NCBI GenBank assembly: GCA_963841945.1
Contig: CAWJFC010000006.1
Coordinates: 62,001 to 126,000 of the forward strand
Reading direction: 5' to 3'
Origin: Acidiflorens sp963841945
Lineage (GTDB): Bacteria; Acidobacteriota; Terriglobia; Terriglobales; Acidobacteriaceae
DNA: 64,000 nucleotides
Both the position numbers and the translations under genes were made by a program. The notes under the pieces were generated by a model. The model saw nothing but the letters and a program-made list of their open reading frames with translations, was not told where the DNA came from and did no database searches. This document shows, piece by piece, positions 33,886 through 43,334 of the stretch. The number at the start of each line of letters is the position of its first letter. Position 1 is the first letter of the stretch.

Positions 33886-36441
33886 TTAGCGCACCACGAT
33901 ATTCACCAGTTTCTTCGGTACTACGATTACCTTCACCACTTGCTTCCCGGCAACCGCTGCTTTCACCTTCTCGTCCACAAGCGCGGCCTGTTTTACTTCG
34001 TCGTCGGTAGCGGTCGCAGGCACGACGACTCTGCTCCGCAACTTGCCATTGATCTGTACTGGAATTTCAATTTCATCTTCCGCCGCCAGCGCCGGATCAA
34101 ACTTCGGCCAGGGAGCTTTCAGTAAATTGCTGGTCTCCCCAGTCATCTCCCAGAGTTCATGCGCCAAATAAGGAGCCATGGGCGCGAGCAAGAGCGCGAT
34201 CGAGCGCTGCACTTCGTCGATCAATGAGGCAGACACGTCTCCGGAGGCAATCGCATCCTCGGCGCCCGATAGCTCATTGATCAACTCCATGATCGCCGAG
34301 ATGCAGGTATTGAAATGCCAGCGGCCCTCGAAGTCGTGACTAACGCGTTTAATCGTCTGGTGCAGCTTGCGCTGGATCGTCCGCGCTTCTGGCGTTAGAG
34401 GCGCCGCCTGCCCCGTCTCCGAATCCGGAGACGACTTCACCGAGACGGCATTCCGCACAAAGAACCGATACACGCGCCCCAAAAATCGTTGAATGCCCTC
34501 AATTCCGGTATCCTGCCAATCCAAGTCGCGGTCTGGAGGCGCGGCAAACAGGCTGTACAACCGCGCGGCATCGGCTCCGTAACGGGCCACCATTTCATCC
34601 GGAGAAACGACGTTGCCCAGGTTCTTCGACATCTTCGCGCCGTCTTTGATCACCATCCCCTGCGTGAACAGGCGCTTCACGGGTTCATCATTCTTCACCA
34701 GTCCCATGTCGCGCATGAATTTAGTCCAGAAGCGCGAATAAATCAGGTGGAGAATGGCGTGTTCGACGCCGCCGATGTATTGATCAATGCCGTCCTGGCC
34801 GAACCAGTAATCGATCACCGCGCTGTCAAATGGCGCTTTGTCGTTCCGCGCATCGGCATAGCGGTAGAAATACCACGACGAATCGACAAACGTATCCATC
34901 GTGTCGGTCTCGCGTTTTGCCGGGCCACCACATTTCGGGCAGGTTGTATTCAGAAACTCTGGCACGCTCGCCAGTGGCGACCCGCCTGCCAAGGTAACCT
35001 TCACGTTGTCCGGCAAGATTACGGGTAGATCTTTCTCCGCTACCGGCACCACGCCGTCCTTCTCGCAATACACCATCGGAATTGGCGTGCCCCAATAACG
35101 TTGGCGCGAGATTCCCCAGTCCTTCAGCCGGAACGTAACCGTCGCTTTGCCGAATCCCTTCCGCTCGGCGAACGCCGACATCTTCGGGATCGCTTCCGCG
35201 CAGGTGAGTCCGCTGAACTCGCCAGAGTTCACCAGGATTCCATCTTCGCTGGCGAAAGGAAGAACCGGCTCCGCCATGGTCTCTTCCGGATTGCTGCTCG
35301 CCGGCAGAATCACCAACCGAATTTCCAGGTTGTACTTGGTGGCGAACTCATAGTCGCGCTCATCGTGCGCGGGCACGCTCATGATGGCGCCCGTGCCGTA
35401 GTCCATCAAAATGTAGTTTGCAACCCACACCGGCAGCGTCTCGCCGTTAAAAGGATTCTTGGCGTAGCGGCCCGTGAATACACCGTGCTTTTCGATCTCC
35501 CCGATGTTGCCCGATTCTTTCGCACGCCGCTGCTCAGCGATCATGCCTTCGACCTGCGCACGCAGCTCAGCGTTCCGGCCGGTCATATCCGCCACAATCG
35601 GATGCTCAGGCGCAAGCTGGATCGAAGTCGCGCCATAGATGGTATCGATGCGCGTAGTAAACACAGTGATCGTCGACCCCGCCGGCCCAATCGTGCCGCC
35701 CAGGTCGAAATCCACGAGGGCGCCTTCACTGCGCCCGATCCAGTTCTGCTGCATGATCTTGACCTTCTCAGGCCAGCCCGGCAGCTTCTCCAGATCGCGG
35801 AGCAATTCGTCCGCGTACTTCGTAATCTTCAGGAACCACTGCTCCAGTTCGCGCTGTTCGACCGGAGTGTCTTCATGCCGCCAGCACATGCCTCCGACCA
35901 CCTGCTCATTCGCGAGCACCGTGCAGCACTTGGGGCACCAGTTCACCTTGCTCTTCTTGCGATACGCGAGCCCCTGTTCATACAGCTTCAAAAAGAACCA
36001 CTGATTCCAGCGGTAGTATTCGGGGAGACAAGTCGTGACCTCGCGCGACCAGTCGTAGGCAAAGCCCAGCCGTTTCATCTGCGCCTTCATGGCAGCGATG
36101 TTGTGCAGCGTCCATTCGCGCGGCGGAGTGTTGTTCTTGATCGCGGCATTTTCCGCCGGGAGGCCAAATGAATCCCATCCCATCGGATGCAGGACGTTGT
36201 ACCCGTTCATCCACATGTAGCGAGCCAGAGCGTCGCCGATCGCGTAGTTGCGCACGTGGCCCATATGCAACGCGCCGGAAGGGTAGGGAAGCATCTCCAG
36301 CACGTAGTACTTGGGCTTTGAGGAGTGGGGCTCAGCTGCGTAAAGTGAAGGGTTGCTGAGCCATCGCTCCGACCACTTCTGTTCTACGCGCTGGGCGTCG
36401 TAGCGCTCATCGCGATTCGTAGACTTATCGTCGTCTGCCAT
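33886..36441 (-). CDS. leuS: leucyl-tRNA synthetase
   Basis: Charges tRNA-Leu. 851 residues from ATG 36441; a TTG at 36453 would add four. Class I motifs are PYPSGALHMGHVRNY (HIGH, near residue 55) and KMSKNLGN (KMSKS, near 603). The CP1 editing domain lies between them, with the conserved TTRIDTIYGAT segment. The zinc-binding cysteines in WCPKCCTV and TTCPKCGG, the tRNA-binding anticodon domain and the C-terminal peg are present. A small membrane protein gene lies 35 nt upstream on the same strand. Confidence 0.97.
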   Translation of the reverse strand: MADDDKSTNRDERYDAQRVEQKWSERWLSNPSLYAAEPHSSKPKYYVLEMLPYPSGALHMGHVRNYAIGDALARYMWMNGYNVLHPMGWDSFGLPAENAAIKNNTPPREWTLHNIAAMKAQMKRLGFAYDWSREVTTCLPEYYRWNQWFFLKLYEQGLAYRKKSKVNWCPKCCTVLANEQVVGGMCWRHEDTPVEQRELEQWFLKITKYADELLRDLEKLPGWPEKVKIMQQNWIGRSEGALVDFDLGGTIGPAGSTITVFTTRIDTIYGATSIQLAPEHPIVADMTGRNAELRAQVEGMIAEQRRAKESGNIGEIEKHGVFTGRYAKNPFNGETLPVWVANYILMDYGTGAIMSVPAHDERDYEFATKYNLEIRLVILPASSNPEETMAEPVLPFASEDGILVNSGEFSGLTCAEAIPKMSAFAERKGFGKATVTFRLKDWGISRQRYWGTPIPMVYCEKDGVVPVAEKDLPVILPDNVKVTLAGGSPLASVPEFLNTTCPKCGGPAKRETDTMDTFVDSSWYFYRYADARNDKAPFDSAVIDYWFGQDGIDQYIGGVEHAILHLIYSRFWTKFMRDMGLVKNDEPVKRLFTQGMVIKDGAKMSKNLGNVVSPDEMVARYGADAARLYSLFAAPPDRDLDWQDTGIEGIQRFLGRVYRFFVRNAVSVKSSPDSETGQAAPLTPEARTIQRKLHQTIKRVSHDFEGRWHFNTCISAIMELINELSGAEDAIASGDVSASLIDEVQRSIALLLAPMAPYLAHELWEMTGETSNLLKAPWPKFDPALAAEDEIEIPVQINGKLRSRVVVPATATDDEVKQAALVDEKVKAAVAGKQVVKVIVVPKKLVNIVVR

Positions 36442-36476
36442 AGAGGAGTTCAAGGATGAAGAGGTAATCGTTTATT

Positions 36477-36797
36477 CTACAACGCGGAACGCATCGTCTC
36501 CGCATCTCCACCAGGTTCTTCATCCGAAGGCGACAAGAAATACTTTTGGATCGACGGGCCCGCCCGGTAGAACCATTGCACCGCGAAGAAGACCAGAACC
36601 ATGCGTAGCAGGCGGAACGATAGCGAGAGCAAATCCAGGTTGCGCCAATAGGGAGTTGTTATAGTGCTTACAGCTCCAGCGTGGTGAAAAAGAGAATAGA
36701 GACTGGATGGTAGGTAGGTTACATCAGTCAAAAACCATACGAGGAAGTAGATAGCCAATGCCCGGGAGACGATGGTAACGGTTTGTTTTGCCGACAT
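36477..36797 (-). CDS. small membrane protein
   Basis: 106 residues with two transmembrane stretches (IVSRALAIYFLVWFLTDVTYL and LDLLSLSFRLLRMVLVFFAVQWFY). The start ATG has a strong GGAGGG ribosome binding site. No known domain. It may be cotranscribed with leuS, which starts 35 nt further on, but no functional link is known. Confidence 0.7.
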   Translation of the reverse strand: MSAKQTVTIVSRALAIYFLVWFLTDVTYLPSSLYSLFHHAGAVSTITTPYWRNLDLLSLSFRLLRMVLVFFAVQWFYRAGPSIQKYFLSPSDEEPGGDAETMRSAL

Positions 36798-36869
36798 GGC
36801 CCTCCTTTACCGACTAAAAAGTATAGTTGGCGGAAGCGTCATAGCCGAGAGCGCGCGTGCGAGAACAAT

Positions 36870-37823
36870 TTATCCCCTCTTGCTCATTAACGTTTTCAAC
36901 GCCTGCACGTTCCGCCAATCATCCCCAGGCTCGTCAATCGGTGTTTCCGCAATGAATGCCGCATGCTTCAGTCGCTGGTCGTTCAAGAGCGCCCGAAATA
37001 CCTCCAGTCCCAGCTTGCCACGTCCGATGTGTTCGTGCCGGTCGAGCTGCGATCCCCGGTCGGCTTTGGCGTCATTGCAATGCCATACGCGAACATTCTT
37101 GAATCCAACCGTCGCATCCAGATGCCGAAGCGTCAGCGCACGTCCTTCGTTGCTTACAAGGTCATATCCCGCGACGTGGGTATGGCACGTGTCGATGCAC
37201 GAACCGACCGGCACCTGTCCGCACAAACGTTCGAGCAGTTCAGCTACTTGCTCGAACGTTCCACCCAGGGAGAATTCTGCGCCGGCCGTGTTCTCGATCA
37301 GAACAGCCAAGGCTCCCAAATCCACTCCCCGTGCCGCCTCTTCAATCGCGCTCGCAGCACGAGCCAGGCCCTCCTCACGGCTAGCTCCGCGAAACGATCC
37401 CGGGTGCAAAACAAGGTAATCCGCGCACAGGGCCGCGCCGCGTTCCAGCTCTCCGCGAAACGCAGCGATCGACTTCCTTCGAAACTCCTCGTTGCCGCCC
37501 GCCAGATTGATCAGATAATTGGCATGGATGACAAGCGGCTTCAAGTCATATTTCTCGCGAAGCCGCGACATCGCCTCGCACTGAAGGCGCCCAAGCGAGT
37601 AAGGCTGCCACTGCCGAGGGCTTGTCGAAAAAATCTGAAGTGTGTTACAGCCCAACCGGTAGGCTCGCTCAGCGGCATTCTCCACGCCCCCGGCAATTGA
37701 AGTGTGAATGCCAATACGCCGCGACGTCGCCCTGGGAGGCCTCTTCGGCGCAGGCCATTTCAGCGGATCTTTTTCGGTTGGGTGGAAATTCTCCACAATC
37801 GTCAGCTTAACTCCTCGGCCCAC
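36870..37823 (-). CDS. nfo: endonuclease IV (AP endonuclease)
   Basis: Cuts DNA at abasic sites and repairs 3' blocking groups. 317 residues with a short N-terminal extension of about 35 residues before the TIM barrel (GIHTSIAGGVENAAERA). Zn-binding residues fall in LVIHANYLINLA, LVLHPGS, LIENTAG, SCIDTCHTHVAGYD and VWHCNDAKADRGSQLDRHEHIG. The start GTG 37823 is not supported by a strong binding site, so a start a few codons inside is possible. The gene ends the minus-strand group. Confidence 0.94.
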   Translation of the reverse strand: MGRGVKLTIVENFHPTEKDPLKWPAPKRPPRATSRRIGIHTSIAGGVENAAERAYRLGCNTLQIFSTSPRQWQPYSLGRLQCEAMSRLREKYDLKPLVIHANYLINLAGGNEEFRRKSIAAFRGELERGAALCADYLVLHPGSFRGASREEGLARAASAIEEAARGVDLGALAVLIENTAGAEFSLGGTFEQVAELLERLCGQVPVGSCIDTCHTHVAGYDLVSNEGRALTLRHLDATVGFKNVRVWHCNDAKADRGSQLDRHEHIGRGKLGLEVFRALLNDQRLKHAAFIAETPIDEPGDDWRNVQALKTLMSKRG

Positions 37824-37962
37824 ACACTGGGTTATGCCCTGCTAACATCAGAGTACGCGGTGAGAATTCCCCGCAGTGAACGCGCTCCATATCTGTAGAG
37901 GGACTTCGACTTCGCGAGTGGTCAGCTTCGCACCATTCGCTTCGCTGAGGATGACATTGCAA

Positions 37963-39501
37963 ATGAGGTTTTGGAAATATATTGCGTACTTCGGGCTCGC
38001 GGTTTTGCTGAGCCTACCAACTGGGATCGCCCAGGCACAAGAGGCGGAGACGCCGGCATCTCCGGATCATCAAGCGCAATCGGAGCAAGCCCCTCCGCAA
38101 CAGAGCCAGCCGCAATTAGGGCAGGGGCAAAGTCCAACGCCAACGCCCGAGGGCGACTCGGCACATGCCACGCCTGAGAAGGTTATCACTCCGCAGGAGG
38201 CGAAAGAGCTCTTCCGCTCGGTCGATGAGCTGATGAAGTTTGCCAGTGACGACACCGGCCTGCCAATCAAGCACGAGGTCAAACGCAAACTTGCGGATCG
38301 GCAAGAGGTGCAATCCTATCTCGAAAAAGGGATGAAGGACGACAAGGATGCAAAGCGGCTGGAGCGGTCGTCGGAGGTGTTGAAGAAGTTTGGTCTACTT
38401 CCGCGGGATTTTCAACTCGGCCCGTTTCTTGTCTCGATGCTGAAGGAGCAGGTGGCGGGATACTACGATCCGAAGAAGAAGACGGTCAACATTTTGAACT
38501 GGATCGATCCGGAACAACAAAAGCCCGTTCTCGCTCATGAACTCACGCACGCCTTGCAGGATCAGTCCTTTGGCATGGAAAAGTGGATGAAGGAGGCCGA
38601 GACGGAGGGCGACAAGAAAAACGATCCGACGCCGGCGGACATCGACACCGACGAAGAATCGTCGGCGCGCGAAGCAGTGGTCGAAGGACAGGCGATGGTG
38701 GTGATGCTCGACTACACCCTTGCCCCCACGGGCCGGACACTCCTCGAGATGCCACAGATCGGAGAAGCAATGAAGCAGGGGATGCTCGACGGCCCCGATT
38801 CGCCGACCTTCAGCAAGGCGCCGATTTTTCTCAAGGAAGAGCTGACCTTCCCTTATCGCTTCGGCATGGACTTCACGCTGGCGTTGGAAAAGGCCGGTGG
38901 CAAGAAGTTGGGCTTCGAGGGAGCGTTCAATAATCCGCCGACCACCACGCGCGAGATCATGGAACCTGATACCTATCTCGGCCACGAAAAGATTGAACCG
39001 CTCAAGCGCATCGACTTCAAAAAAGATTTCGAGAAATACGACACCTTCGATATCGGCGCCATCGGCGAATTCGATGTCGACGTACTGGTCGAGCAATATG
39101 CCGGGCGGAAGGAGGCTGAGACGATGTACCCCGCATGGCGCGGCGGATATTATTTCGCCTGCCGTATCAAGGGCGTAAAGTCGGGCCCGCTGGGCGTCCT
39201 GTATCTCTCAAAGTGGGTGACTCCGCAGAAGGCGGCGGAGTTTGCCGGCGACTACGCGAAGTCGCTGGCCACGCGTTATCAAAAGCGGCAGCCAATAGGA
39301 CAAGACGGTAAGCCAGTCGTAGACGCGCCCCCGGCCGAATCGTGGAAAACTCTGCGCGGTCTGCACGCCTGGATGACGGAAGAAGGCGCGGTTGTTATCG
39401 AAGTGCGCGGCGACGAAGTACTGGTGAGCGAAAGCCTCGATGACGACACTACAAGAAAAGTAGAGGCAGACTTCTTCGCAGAGGTCGGAGACAGAAAGTA
39501 G
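37963..39501 (+). CDS. exported HELTH-motif metalloprotease-like protein
   Basis: 512 residues from ATG 37963. A signal peptide (YIAYFGLAVLLSLPTGIAQAQ) is followed by a Gln/Pro-rich disordered stretch. A zinc-protease-like motif, LAHELTHALQDQ (HELTH = HExxH) at about residues 188-198, is followed 40-50 residues on by ESSAREAVVEGQAMVV, whose Glu could be the third ligand (gluzincin-like). The remainder is a helical C-terminal domain. The family is not recognised and protease activity is inferred only from the motif. The leader overlaps a common short repeat (TTCGCTGAGGATGACA). Confidence 0.72.
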   Translation: MRFWKYIAYFGLAVLLSLPTGIAQAQEAETPASPDHQAQSEQAPPQQSQPQLGQGQSPTPTPEGDSAHATPEKVITPQEAKELFRSVDELMKFASDDTGLPIKHEVKRKLADRQEVQSYLEKGMKDDKDAKRLERSSEVLKKFGLLPRDFQLGPFLVSMLKEQVAGYYDPKKKTVNILNWIDPEQQKPVLAHELTHALQDQSFGMEKWMKEAETEGDKKNDPTPADIDTDEESSAREAVVEGQAMVVMLDYTLAPTGRTLLEMPQIGEAMKQGMLDGPDSPTFSKAPIFLKEELTFPYRFGMDFTLALEKAGGKKLGFEGAFNNPPTTTREIMEPDTYLGHEKIEPLKRIDFKKDFEKYDTFDIGAIGEFDVDVLVEQYAGRKEAETMYPAWRGGYYFACRIKGVKSGPLGVLYLSKWVTPQKAAEFAGDYAKSLATRYQKRQPIGQDGKPVVDAPPAESWKTLRGLHAWMTEEGAVVIEVRGDEVLVSESLDDDTTRKVEADFFAEVGDRK

Positions 39502-39664
39502 TCATCGCGGTCGGATGTTCGAGGTCTGCGGCCAGGCGGTGAAGAACTCTTAAGGGGAATGTCGGGACATGCGCCATTAGTTTGCTTCCGGACTCCGACC
39601 TCGAGCCTGCGACCTTGTATAATCACCAGTTCCGCGTTCATTTCCACCCTATTCAGGAGCGCCT

Positions 39665-40525
39665 TTGCAGCAAGCAGAAATCGGCATCATCGGCGGCAGC
39701 GGCCTATACCATATGCCGGGCTTCAGCGACGCCCGCGAAGTGCGGCAGCAAACCCCGTTCGGAGATCCTTCCGACGCCTACATTGTCGGTACACTGGAAG
39801 GCCGCAGAGTCGCCTTCTTAGCGCGGCACGCCCGTGGCCACCTGCTGCTGCCGAGCGAGTTGAATTTCAGAGCCAATATCTATGGTTTCAAGCAACTCGG
39901 CGTCGAGCGCATTGTCTCCGTCTCCGCCGTCGGTTCGCTGAAAGAAGAGCACAAGCCGCTCGATTTCGTTATCCCCGACCAGTTCTTCGACCGCACCCGC
40001 CATCGCATCGACACCTTTTTCGGCGATGGCATTGTCGTCCACGTTGGTTTTGGCGATCCGGTCTGCGGAGAGTTGACGAAGATCGTCGCGAACGCGTGCA
40101 AGACCTCCGAGGTGAACGGCAAGCTGGGCGGCACCTACGTCTGCATGGAGGGTCCGCAATTTTCCACCAAAGCCGAATCGAATGTCTACCGCAGTTGGGG
40201 AGCCGACGTCATCGGCATGACCAACCTGCAGGAAGCGAAGCTCGCGCGCGAAGCGGAGATCTGTTATGTCACGATCGCGATGGTGACCGACTATGACTGC
40301 TGGCATCCGCATCACGATCAGGTGACGGTGGCCCAGGTCGTCTCGGTGCTAACAAAAAATGCCGAGAACGCGGCGAAAGTCGTGAAAGCCACGGTGAGCG
40401 CGATGCCAAAAACAAGGTCGTGCAAGTGTGGATCGGCCCTCGCGCATGCGATCCTGACCGACCCGGCGATGATCTCCGCGCGAGCGAAAGAGAAGTTGAA
40501 TCTGATCCTGGGCAAATATGTTTAG
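39665..40525 (+). CDS. mtnP: S-methyl-5'-thioadenosine phosphorylase
   Basis: Splits methylthioadenosine into adenine and 5-methylthioribose-1-phosphate in methionine salvage. 286 residues from TTG 39665 (AGGAG upstream). Trimeric PNP/MTAP fold: GIIGGSGLYHM, ARHARGHLLLPSE (phosphate site), CMEGPQFSTKAES (substrate loop), GMTNLQEAKLAREAEICY and the DYDCWHP block typical of true MTAP instead of purine nucleoside phosphorylase. It lies 54 nt before a PfkB-family kinase and is probably cotranscribed with it. Confidence 0.95.
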   Translation: MQQAEIGIIGGSGLYHMPGFSDAREVRQQTPFGDPSDAYIVGTLEGRRVAFLARHARGHLLLPSELNFRANIYGFKQLGVERIVSVSAVGSLKEEHKPLDFVIPDQFFDRTRHRIDTFFGDGIVVHVGFGDPVCGELTKIVANACKTSEVNGKLGGTYVCMEGPQFSTKAESNVYRSWGADVIGMTNLQEAKLAREAEICYVTIAMVTDYDCWHPHHDQVTVAQVVSVLTKNAENAAKVVKATVSAMPKTRSCKCGSALAHAILTDPAMISARAKEKLNLILGKYV

Positions 40526-40579
40526 CCGATAGTTGCTAAATACTGACAGCTGAGGACGCACAGCCGCCTCTGGAGACTC

Positions 40580-41503
40580 ATGAGCATTCTGGTAGTAGGT
40601 TCCGTTGCATTCGACAACATCACAACGCCTTCGGGCAGCGTCACAGACATTCTCGGTGGCGCAGCGACCTATTTCTCCCTGGCGGCGAGCTACTTTACGG
40701 ACGTTCGCGTAGTCGCCGTGGTGGGCGATGATTTTGCTCCCGAGCATGAGGCCGTTTTTACAAAGCGCGGCATCGACACGCGCGGCATCGAGCGCACGCC
40801 GGGCAAGACCTTCCGCTGGGGCGGGCAGTATTTGGATAATCTGAACGAGGCCAAAACCGAATTTACGGAACTGAACGTTTTCGAAAAATTCCAGCCGCGC
40901 ATCCCCCGCGAATATTCCGACACGCAGTTTTTGTTTCTCGCCAACATTCATCCCGCGCTGCAAGCTGACGTACGCCGCAAAATGGACGGCGTCCGCCTCA
41001 CCGGCGGCGACACCATGAATTACTGGATTACCGGCACGCCCAGGGAACTGGCTGAAACGCTGAAGCTGGTAAATGTTCTTCTCATCAACGACACGGAAAC
41101 GAAGATGCTCGCCGGGGAAAAAAATCTTCCGCGCGCCGCACAAAAAGTCCTGGCCATGGGCCCGAAGGCGCTCGTCGTGAAGCATGGCGAGTATGGCGCG
41201 ACCATCTTCTTCCGCGAAGGCGCCTTTGGAGTGGGCTCGCACCCGTTTCGCGCGCCTGCGCTACCCATCGACGAGGTCAAGGATCCCACGGGAGCGGGCG
41301 ATTCCTTCGCCGGCGGATTCATGGGCTATATCGCATCGCGGGGAGAATTGAATCGCGAGGTCCTGAAGCGCGCGTTATTTTACGGCGGCGTTATGGGCTC
41401 ATTCGCCGTCGAGCGCTTCGGAACTGAGCGCCTGCAAAACCTCACACGCAACGAAATTGACGCGCGCTTTCAGGTCTTCCGCGAGCTCACGCACCTGGAG
41501 TAA
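40580..41503 (+). CDS. PfkB-family sugar / nucleoside kinase
   Basis: 307 residues of the ribokinase/adenosine kinase superfamily. The N-terminal GGAATYFSLAAS is the first signature and the C-terminal DPTGAGDSFAGGFMGY (about 235-250) has the catalytic Asp (GAGD) and anion hole. The substrate is not fixed by sequence. Its place after MTA phosphorylase suggests a purine or methylthioribose-related step, but adenine salvage uses other enzymes, so this is only a lead. GGAGA precedes the ATG. Confidence 0.9.
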   Translation: MSILVVGSVAFDNITTPSGSVTDILGGAATYFSLAASYFTDVRVVAVVGDDFAPEHEAVFTKRGIDTRGIERTPGKTFRWGGQYLDNLNEAKTEFTELNVFEKFQPRIPREYSDTQFLFLANIHPALQADVRRKMDGVRLTGGDTMNYWITGTPRELAETLKLVNVLLINDTETKMLAGEKNLPRAAQKVLAMGPKALVVKHGEYGATIFFREGAFGVGSHPFRAPALPIDEVKDPTGAGDSFAGGFMGYIASRGELNREVLKRALFYGGVMGSFAVERFGTERLQNLTRNEIDARFQVFRELTHLE

Positions 41504-41606
41504 CGGCGAGAGTAACTCTGGGGAAAATCCATTTCTCTCGGATGCGGCCGTCCTTAGGGACACTCCTCCTCGCATTGCCTATCTCTTCATCGTTTATCCT
41601 CAACTC

Positions 41607-43265
41607 ATGGCAAATCGCATCATCGAATCCGGCGGCGCTCAGGACCGGCGTGTAATTCGCGTCGGCGGGCTCGCCGTTCTGGCTTCCTTGAGCTCGCTCT
41701 TTTACTATGTGCAGCGCGGCGAGATCCTCATGCACGGCGACGCGACCGCGCACATCAATATTGCCCGCCGCGTCTTCGATTCGCTCACTCCCGGCCCGCT
41801 GCAGCTCGGAACCGTCTGGCTTCCGCTCCCTCACATTCTGATGATTCCTTTCATCGTCTCCGACAAGCTCTGGCAAAGCGGGATCGGCGGATCGATTCCC
41901 TCCCTGGTCGCCTACGTACTCGGAGTTCTCGGAATCTTCCGCCTCGTCGGCGGCCTTCTGCATGCCCATGACCGCACCCGTCCCGCGGCCGAGGTCGGCG
42001 CATGGATCGCTGCCTTCGCCTATGGAGCGAATCCAAACCTCACTTACATGCAGACCACGGCCCTGACCGAGCCTCTCTATCTCGGGTTCTTCATCTGGGC
42101 GATGGTTTACTTCAGCGAGTTTTTTCGCGAGCTTCAGGCAGGCGACGCGGCTGGGAATACGGCGGCTCGTTCACTTCGCCGCTGCGCCTATTGCATCGCT
42201 TGCGCGGAGTTGACACGCTACGACGGCTGGTTCCTCGGCGGCGTAATCGGATTGCTCGTTTGCATAATCGCGACCCGGCACTGGCATGATCACGCTCTCC
42301 GTTGGCGCAGTCTGAAATTCATGGTCGGAATTGCCATCGCGCCCGCGCTTTGGCTCACTTACAATGCGGCCGTCTACGGTAACGCCCTCGACTTTGCTAA
42401 CGGACCTTATTCCGCCCAGGCGATCGAGTTACGCGTCGCCGCGCCAAATCCCGCCTTTCACAACTATTGGCTCGGCGGCCTGTACTTCCTGAAGTCGGCA
42501 CAAGTCAACCTGGCCGTCGGCAACTGGGGACGTTTCTGGCTTCTGGCCGCTGTACTTGCCGCGCTCGCCTCATGGTTGGTTCTGCGCAGGTATGGTCTCG
42601 CATTGTTGATTGTTCTCTGGTCTCCATTGCCGTTCTACGCCTATTCGCTCTCTTACGGATGGGTGCCGCTGCACGTCCCCATGTGGTGGCCGCACGCCGT
42701 TTTCAATCAGCGTTTCGGACTCGAGTTGTTGCCCTTGTTCGCCGTCTCCGCCGGACTGCTGGTAGCACTCATCTTCGCGAAGTTACGTCAAAGCTCGGCT
42801 TGGAGTGCGGTCGGCACGGCGGCAATACTCATCGTCGTCAGTTACGGATTCGTCCTGAAAGCCCAACCGCTCTGCCTGGTTGAGGCCGAGCGAAGTTGGA
42901 ACGCGCGGCGTGGAATTGACACCTCAGTCGAGCGCCTTCTCAAAGCCTTGCCGTCCGATTCGATGTTTCTTATGGACCTCAGCGAGCACGTCGGCATCAT
43001 GGAACGCGCCGGAATTCCTCTGCGCCGGGTAGTCAATAGCGAGAATCATCGGCCATGGGTGCGGCCTACCGATCCGCAAGGCATTTGGGAGCGCGCTCTC
43101 GCCGATCCTGCCGCCTATGTCAACTACGTGATCGCCTTCGAGGGCGATCCGGTCGATCGCAATGTGAACCGGACGAATCTTACTTTGCTGACCGTTATTC
43201 ATTCCCTGGATCAGCCCCCGGCGAGAATCTACCAGACGGCGCGTCCGGTGAATCAATCGCGTTAA
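41607..43265 (+). CDS. polytopic membrane glycosyltransferase-like protein (GT39/ArnT type)
   Basis: 552 residues from ATG 41607; a longer frame would overlap the kinase. About 12 transmembrane helices. The first loop has MHGDATAHINIARRVFDSLTPG with the GDATAHI acidic pair, as in GT39/PMT-type lipid-linked sugar transferases, followed by LGTVWLPLPH. The C-terminal periplasmic portion is soluble. Acceptor and donor are unknown. A protein-mannosylation or glycan-modifying role is inferred from the family. Confidence 0.8.
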   Translation: MANRIIESGGAQDRRVIRVGGLAVLASLSSLFYYVQRGEILMHGDATAHINIARRVFDSLTPGPLQLGTVWLPLPHILMIPFIVSDKLWQSGIGGSIPSLVAYVLGVLGIFRLVGGLLHAHDRTRPAAEVGAWIAAFAYGANPNLTYMQTTALTEPLYLGFFIWAMVYFSEFFRELQAGDAAGNTAARSLRRCAYCIACAELTRYDGWFLGGVIGLLVCIIATRHWHDHALRWRSLKFMVGIAIAPALWLTYNAAVYGNALDFANGPYSAQAIELRVAAPNPAFHNYWLGGLYFLKSAQVNLAVGNWGRFWLLAAVLAALASWLVLRRYGLALLIVLWSPLPFYAYSLSYGWVPLHVPMWWPHAVFNQRFGLELLPLFAVSAGLLVALIFAKLRQSSAWSAVGTAAILIVVSYGFVLKAQPLCLVEAERSWNARRGIDTSVERLLKALPSDSMFLMDLSEHVGIMERAGIPLRRVVNSENHRPWVRPTDPQGIWERALADPAAYVNYVIAFEGDPVDRNVNRTNLTLLTVIHSLDQPPARIYQTARPVNQSR

Positions 43266-43304
43266 CGGCCTCGTGAGAAGCGGCACGGGGCGACGCGATC
43301 CGAG

Positions 43305-43313
43305 TGGTAAAAT
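43305..43313 (+). promoter_or_regulatory. putative extended -10 promoter before dapF
   Basis: TGGTAAAAT followed by CCGC, 21 nt before the dapF ATG. It is the same word found before the STAS gene, and a similar one precedes the antitoxin gene. No strong -35. Confidence 0.4.
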
Positions 43314-43334
43314 CCGCCCGAACGATCAAAGCAC

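Noticed and set aside
37930..37955. Gene start in the TTCGCTGAGGATGACA word
   Set aside because: This is a short repeat common in many genomes and not family sequence; it probably is in the leader.
41457..41606. Upstream extension of the GT39-like frame
   Set aside because: It overlaps the end of the kinase gene and has no membrane-family match; ATG 41607 begins the conserved hydrophobic part.
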